The notes under the pieces: generated by a model
Databases searched by the model: none
What the model saw: the letters and a program-made list of their open reading frames with translations, nothing else
What the model was told of the DNA's origin: nothing
Assembly (NCBI GenBank): GCA_002360455.1
Contig: DEQQ01000101.1
Location: forward strand, 1 to 8,606
DNA length: 8,606 bases
Origin: Saprospiraceae bacterium UBA3362
GTDB taxonomy: Bacteria; Bacteroidota; Bacteroidia; Chitinophagales; Saprospiraceae
Direction: 5' to 3'
Part shown: positions 1 through 6,400 of the stretch, piece after piece
Numbering within the stretch: position 1 is the first letter of the stretch
Layout of the letters: every line of letters begins with the position of its first letter
Made by a program: the position numbers and the translations under genes

Positions 1-150
1 AAAATTATTGTCATATACTTAGTATTTTTTTAAATAATATATTTATAAAAGATAATGAGGGGATTATAATTTAAATTTTCATATTATTTAATTAATGAAA
101 TTCATCGCATGAATCCTAATAAAAATACAGACTTGCGAACAAATGATAAT

Positions 151-188
151 TTATTCTAATGAATTGATAGTGAGCTGTTTTAGAATAA
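151..188. repeat. 9-bp perfect inverted repeat
   Basis: TTATTCTAA at 151-159 is matched by its exact reverse complement TTAGAATAA at 180-188, with a 20-base loop. The stem is AT-rich and no T tract follows it (the next bases are TATTGC), so it is not a standard intrinsic terminator. In DNA this AT-rich, one such repeat within 400 bases is roughly what chance allows. I list it as a visible structure, not as a proven regulatory site. Confidence 0.3.
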
Positions 189-310
189 TATTGCTTGGTG
201 TAAGTGCGCGATCAAATTTTTCTTTTAAAAAAATAAATTTTTAGTTGATATTAAATTTCTATATAATATATAAAATATTGCTATTCTGATATTTTTACTT
301 TTTTCATCAT

Positions 311-343
311 TTGATTACAATATATTAATCTTAAGATAATCAA
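311..343. repeat. Overlapping palindromes upstream of the promoter-like element
   Basis: TTGATTA (311-317) and TAATCAA (337-343) form an exact 7-bp inverted repeat. The 10-bp perfect palindrome ATCTTAAGAT (328-337) overlaps its right arm, and TAATC at 326-330 also mirrors GATTA at 313-317. The cluster ends about 19 bases before the -7-like element at 362, a position where an activator or repressor could bind. The AT bias makes chance palindromes common, so a regulatory role is only a suggestion. Confidence 0.25.
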
Positions 344-361
344 AAAGTTATAACGAGTCCT

Positions 362-369
362 TATCTTTG
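362..369 (+). promoter_or_regulatory. Bacteroidota -7 promoter element (TAnnTTTG)
   Basis: TATCTTTG at 362-369 matches the Bacteroidota sigma-ABfr -7 consensus TAnnTTTG exactly. It would place the transcription start near 375-378, leaving a leader of only about 20 bases before the ATG at 398. No TTG is present at the -33 position (roughly 337-345). The nearest upstream TTG is at 311-313, too far away, so this is a half-matching promoter. The position just ahead of a long gene is the main support. Confidence 0.45.
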
Positions 370-397
370 GGATTAAAGAAGAAGCAAACCAAGACTT

Positions 398-481
398 ATG
401 ATTTTCATTGACAGTAGACCTGCCTTAAACCTCATTCTACCTATTTTATTTTTATTTGGAATTGGTAAATTGAATAGCCAA
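398..481 (+). other. Signal peptide of the giant protein
   Basis: Residues 1-28 show an Arg at position 7, a strongly hydrophobic run from Leu10 to Gly23, and a short polar end reading Lys-Leu-Asn-Ser-Gln before Cys29. Exported Bacteroidota proteins often end their leader in Ser-Gln or Ala-Gln, with signal peptidase I cutting next to it. The n-region is weak for a Sec signal (one Arg, plus an Asp at position 5), but no alternative upstream start exists. The export route is inferred to be Sec, then probably type IX secretion across the outer membrane. Confidence 0.8.
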
Positions 482-3400
482 TGCAATTCACCTTACGACA
501 GAGTCGTTCTCAACGAAGTTTCGGGGGATGCCGGTCAGTCGGATGGAGTTGACGATGGTATTGTTGAGATTGCCGGGCCACCATCCACTGATATTGGATG
601 TATGGTTGTTTCCAATTCCGAATGGGCAATTGTAATACCTGAAGGAACAGTCATCCCGAGTGATGGTGTGTTTCTTATTGCCTGTGGTATGAGAGCATCA
701 AGTAGTGTTGGTGTAGGAATAAAAAATGGGAAAAATGGGCTTAACTGTGATGAATGTGATTTTCATTGTTTGACTATTGATTTTGATGTTTGTGATCCGG
801 CCAATGCTGTTTATTGTGATTTTGCTGCTACCGGTTTTACTATAGACAATCAGCATGGTTCAGATGGAGATCAGGTTATGTTGTTTCTTCCAAACGGAAC
901 TCCGCATGATGGTATATATTGGGGAGAACCAAATACATTAACTCGAGGTGGAAATACTACAGGTGGAGCTTCCGGAGATGCAGATCATTGCACTGTACAG
1001 GATCCAACCAAAGGATCGTATACTCTTGGAACCGGAATTGTTGCTATGGGGCGCGGAGATGGTACTAATGCAGACACATCTGCTGTTCCTGTTATGCCAA
1101 ATGGAGCCGGATGTATGGCAAGATTGATTTCTTATTCAATGCCAAACCTTACAGACCCAATCTGGGTAAAGCATCCATCTGCGACTTTTGTAGGATGTAA
1201 TTCATCTTATCTGCGAATTTCCAATTCTGTCGGTTCTCATGGCAATCCAAGTCATCAGCCTCGCGCCGGTACTCTCATTCCAAGTGCTTCCCTTGTACCA
1301 AGTTCATGTGATCCGGCCGGAGCATTAGCTCAATGGGGCTATACAGACCATCCCAATCCCGGCAAAGAAAATGATGCTTTAGCTTGGCAGTTACTTTATT
1401 CAAATGACACATTATGTTCTCCGGCTACAATTACTTTCACATTAGAAGTTTATAATTATCAAAATGTGTCTGACAATGTAGATTTATTTTCAGGAGCATG
1501 TGATGAAAATATAGGTTCATATGTTATGGCTCCTAGCACTGACCCGAATGCCAATCCTGGAAGTATCGGTGCCCAAGTGTGGACAAGCTATAGTTTTGAT
1601 AAAAATACCGGTATTACGACATTGACTTATACCTCAGGAATCCTGCCGGTGGGAACACATTGTTATACATTGCAATGGGATGATTATTCCAATTGTTGCG
1701 GAAGTACAAGTAAAACTAGCAATAGTGAATGTTATGAAAGAGAAGAAGTTTGCATAACTGTTTTTGCTCCATTGAGCTATGATTGTGATCGAAATGGAAC
1801 TGCAGATGTACCGCAAACAATGTGTACTCTGGATTGTGTTACCGGAGGCATATCTTCAGGAACAATTAATGTTTCAAAATACATTTTAGGTGGAGGAAAT
1901 TTGTGTTACACACTTTATGACAGTGCAGGAATTCTTCCTCCAAAGACAAATACAAATGGAATTTTTACTTTGGAGAACAATCCGAACGCAGGAGGGTATT
2001 ATGTTACTGTGGAAGATAAGTCCGGTTGTTCAAACGGGACTTTGATTATAAAAATTAATAATAATTGTGAAAAAGCAGCGATTTGTCCAAGCGGAATAAG
2101 GTACAGCTCAACGAGCCCGTCAGGCAATTATTGTCCGACAAGAGATACTTTACGATTTTGTATACAAGCTAATTGTTTGCCTCCCGGTGGTACAATAGAT
2201 TTCTATATTGGCCCTGAAGACTGTAACTGGGTACCTGGTGATGAAGGTACAGTGGTTGGAACAATAGATATTCCGAGCTGTCCAAATTGCAATAATCTGA
2301 ATCCGAGTGGCTCTTGTGGAGATTCAGGAGGATTAATTGTTAATGAAGTGTCTCAAGGACAGGGTGCAAATAAAGAGTGGGTAGAATTATTGGCCGTTGG
2401 GGCGTCATGCGATTCAATAAATATAAATGGTTGGATAATCAATGACAATGATGGTTCTTGCGGGGCAAGCGGAGTAGCCCCTGGCTATGTTTGGTTTGAC
2501 GATACCAATGCCGGATGTCCTTGTAATCTAAAGAAAATTCCGGTAGGCGCAAGAATAGTCATTTACAATGAAGAGGACAAAGAAACTTGTATGTTGGCTG
2601 ATGATCCTTGCGATTCTAACAGTGACAAAATTTATGTTTTTCCTGGAAACTCTCCTTGCTTGTCAACCTGCTATAATTCAGACGCATTTCCTTGTCCAAG
2701 TGCCAATAGAAATCCCGGGGGAGCTCAACAAGGATGGCAAAATGGAACCAGTACCTCTAGTGGATTATTGTTGGGCAACACTGCAGATTGCATGATCACC
2801 AAATGTCCGGATGGTAATATCTATCATGGTATAGAATATGGTACTAACTGTACTACTCTCGAAGCCAATATTTCTTGTGCAGCCTCCACAGGTGGTTCAG
2901 GGAATCAGGAATATTATTTTTCTTGTGGCGATTTTTATGCAGATGGTAATTTTGCTCGACAATCTTTTACAGCAGCCAATGCTTGTACTGTTCAAACTAT
3001 TGGAAATGCAAATAATACAACCAATCAGAATTTTATTAATAAATTAATGGGAATGAATGGGCAGTGTTTTAACTGTTCAAACTTAGCGACTAACTGTACT
3101 AATGATACATTGCCTTGCGTAAAATTTCCGATTACAACAGATTTTTGTCCTGATTCAAGTTTTTGTTTAAAGGCAAGAATCAATGGTTTAGCCTCTACTT
3201 GCGCTGATTCGGTTATTAATATTAATAGAACTTATGGCATAAATTGTCCTACTGCTGATTTGAAAGGAAGATCTATTGATACTTGTTTCGCAGATGTTCC
3301 GGGAGGAATCGATATTCCGGTTATGGTGATGAATGGTACCGGTCCTTACAAATTGTGTTGGTCAAGATCTGATCAAGGAGGGAATATGTGTGTCACCGGA

Positions 3401-6400
3401 GCGGGTCCAAATTTTACAATTCATATTGATGGTCCTACAGCTTCAGAAATCAAAGTAAAATTGGATTCAGTAGTTGATCTAGGTGGAGCTAGATGTAAAG
3501 GTGAGGTTGACAATGATGAACTTTGTATCAATTTAAGACCACAACCTGAGTTGGACATCACTGCTCACTCAGACATCACAAGTTGTGCAGGAGGATGTGG
3601 CTCTATTACATTGTCGTTTACAGGTACAGGCCCCTATGAGTTTAGTTTTTGCGTCAATGGTGGGCCGGAGGAAATGGTTTATGTTGGTGGTAATATGTAT
3701 GTGATTGAAGCCTGTGTTCCCGGAGTTTACACCATTAAATCATTCTCTGATGATTTTGGTTGCGGAGGAATAATCAATGATCCTTCTGTTGAGATAAAAG
3801 TAACAGGATCATTCCCTGTCGTGGACACAGTGTGTGTGCCTGAGATGGCTATTTGTGGGGATAGTTTGGTTTGTCACGATCTTGATACTTTGGTCAAAGT
3901 GGTGATGGATTTAAATGGCCCGGATCCGGGAGGATTGGATACAGTTCATGTTACATTTTATAAGAAAAGTCCGTATTCTGGTGGATTTAATGCACAGTTT
4001 GATTCTATACCTGACGGAATTATCAAAATCAATGATACAACAAAATATTACTTTGCTTTTCTGGATCCAATTTCTATGTGCGAAGTAGTGGATTCATTTA
4101 TTATTAATTCTAACTTTTTAGCTTGCTGCGAAGCTCCTACAATTCGCTGCCCAAGAGATACAATGTATCCTGATTCTTTGTGTAATATCATAGTACCTCC
4201 GGCAAAAACCATTTTCAGAAGAGATACAATGGGGATTGGGGATCGCAAAGACACTATTCCGGTGATTTTGGAAGGATGCGGTTGGGTACGGATGAGTTCC
4301 AGAGATTCGATTGTTACGGAAAATTGTTTGAGAACAGTTTTTCGATTTTACATTGTTGTTGATTCTGTAGGAAATCGAGACAGTTGTATTCAGTCTATTA
4401 GTTTCAAATTTGATACAATAAAACCTACACCCATTTGTCCTCCGAATTTGACTTTACAATGTCCTGCCGATACTTCTATTAATCGTACAGGAATAGCTTC
4501 TTCAACAGACAATTGCATGGATCCTGTACAGATCAGTTACATGGATTCGGTTGCAGCCGGACGATGTCCAAATGAAAAAGCTATTTTCCGAAAATGGAAA
4601 TTTAGAGATGCATGTAAAAATGACACGACATGCACACAAAGAATTAATATAATCGACACCGTACCTCCGAAGTTCATTCCTAATATTAGACTTAATGATA
4701 CAATGGTGTCCTGTGAATTCACATTTCCGCCTCGCAGTTTTAGAGCTGCAGATTCCTGTCAAATGAGGAGTGGGGCAAGAGACTCCATAAAACCTTGGAT
4801 TAATGAATTTCATTATGACAATACAGGAACAGATGCTGGTGAGTTTATAGAAATAGCCGGAATGGCAGGAACAAATTTAGCTGGATTTTCTCTTGTGCTT
4901 TACAATGGATCTAATGGAGCGATGTATAATACATTGAACCTTGGAGGAATTATCGATAACGAAGGTTCCTGTATGGGCGCATTGTCGTTTTCATATCCTG
5001 TTAACGGCATACAAAATGGAGCTCCAGATGGCATTGCATTGATTTATAATGGAAATGTGGTTTGTGAGTTTATTTCTTACGAAGGCGCATTTGTAGCTAC
5101 AGATGGACCTGCTGTTGGAATTATGTCAACAGATATCGGAGTATTAGAAACCGGAAGTGAACCAATTGGATTGTCTTTACAAAAAATTGGAACAGGGAAC
5201 ATGAGAGGATCATTTAACTGGTCGGGGCCTTCTAATCAATCGCCAGGATCATTGAATGTAAGTCAAATTATTAGTCCTGCTCCTCAGTGTATGGGTGGAA
5301 CCATGACCATAGACACTTTTGCAACAACTTACAGACAAGATTCTATTCCGGGAAGATGTCCTAATGAGTATACTTTGCGAAGGGTATGGACTGCTGTTGA
5401 TAGTTGTGGAAATAGAGATTCTATCGTTCAGCGAATCATGGTAAAAGATACTTCTCGGCCTTTAATTTGCAGCCCGATTTGGTTACCTAGAGACACTGTT
5501 ATTTCTTGTAACAATTTAAAGCCTGCAGACACGATTACAGGTATTGACCTATGTGATAAAAGCCTGTTGGGAAATATTTGGATTAATGAAATTCATTATG
5601 ATAATGTTGGAACAGATACTTTAGAATTTATTGAAATAGCCGGATTTTTTGGAACTGATCTTTCTGCATATAAGCTGGTGTTGTATAATGGGGCAACCGG
5701 TTTGGTGTATGATTCAATGGCGTTGTCAGGAATTTTGCCTAATGAGCGCTGCGGGTATGGTGCACTTGCATTTTATTATCCTGTAAATGGAATTCAAAAT
5801 GGATCTCCTGATGGAATTGCTTTAATCAGAGGAACAACTGTTTTACAATTTATTTCCTACGAAGGAGTAATGGTAGCATTGAATGGACCAGCCAATGGTT
5901 TGACTTCAAGAGCTATTCCTGTTGCAGAAGATGGATCTTTACCTTACACATTTTCTATTCAATTGACCGGTTGTGGAGATTCTTATTTAGATTTTACATG
6001 GACAGGACCATTAAGCAGAACACCTGGATTATTGAATCCCGGACAGATTCCTAAAGGCAATATTATTTCAACTATTTCAGAAAGAATTGTTCGAGGAGTT
6101 TGCCCTGTAAAAGATACCATTTTTAGATCATGGAGATTGGCGGATCGATGTGGAAATACTTTTACCTGGTCTCAACGAATTGTAACTGTTGATACTTCTG
6201 CTCCAATAGCGGTTTGTAAAGACACCACCATATTTTTAAACAAACAGGGAACAGCTCAACTTACGTCCAAATCTTTGGATGGCGGAAGTAGAGACAGCTG
6301 CTCTGCTGTTTTGCGATTTTTGGCTTCTGATACAACATTTAATTGTTTTGATAGGGGTGTGCAAAGAGTTACTTTATTTGTTTTTGACGAATGCAATAAC

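Larger units (their letters stand above)
1..397. other. AT-rich intergenic region with no supported gene
   Basis: This stretch is clearly more AT-rich than the coding region that follows, and stop codons interrupt all frames, so I see no end of an upstream gene and no small gene. It holds several short inverted repeats (about 95-114, 151-188 and 311-343) and, at its right end, a promoter-like element for the giant gene. No tRNA-like or rRNA-like sequence is apparent, and there is no GC-rich stem followed by a T run that would mark a clear terminator. Part of it may be the untranslated end of a neighbour outside the window. Confidence 0.7.

Noticed and set aside
151..200. Intrinsic terminator of an upstream gene
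   Set aside because: The 9-bp stem is nearly all A/T and has no following T run, and no coding sequence can be seen ending before it.
311..340. Sigma-70-like promoter, TTGATT at 311 and GATAAT at 335 with an 18-base spacer
   Set aside because: The hexamers resemble the E. coli consensus, but Bacteroidota primary sigma factors recognise a different pair, and such matches are frequent in AT-rich DNA. The TAnnTTTG element at 362 is preferred.
398..487. Lipoprotein signal with Cys29 as the lipidated residue
   Set aside because: The residues before Cys29 are Asn-Ser-Gln, which do not fit a lipobox (Gly, Ala or Ser is expected at -1). Cleavage by signal peptidase I near Ser27/Gln28 is the simpler reading.
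2568..3047. Two short + strand open frames in another phase (2568-2795 and 2838-3047)
   Set aside because: Both lie wholly inside the giant gene in a different frame. Their translations are low-complexity hydrophobic sequence without a recognisable domain, while the main frame carries lamin-tail motifs across the same bases.
4796..6037. Mobile element or assembly duplication as the source of the LTD3/LTD4 repeat
   Set aside because: The reading frame is preserved throughout, the copies differ at about 40% of residues, and no terminal repeats or transposase are present. This is an old in-frame domain duplication, not an artefact or an insertion sequence.
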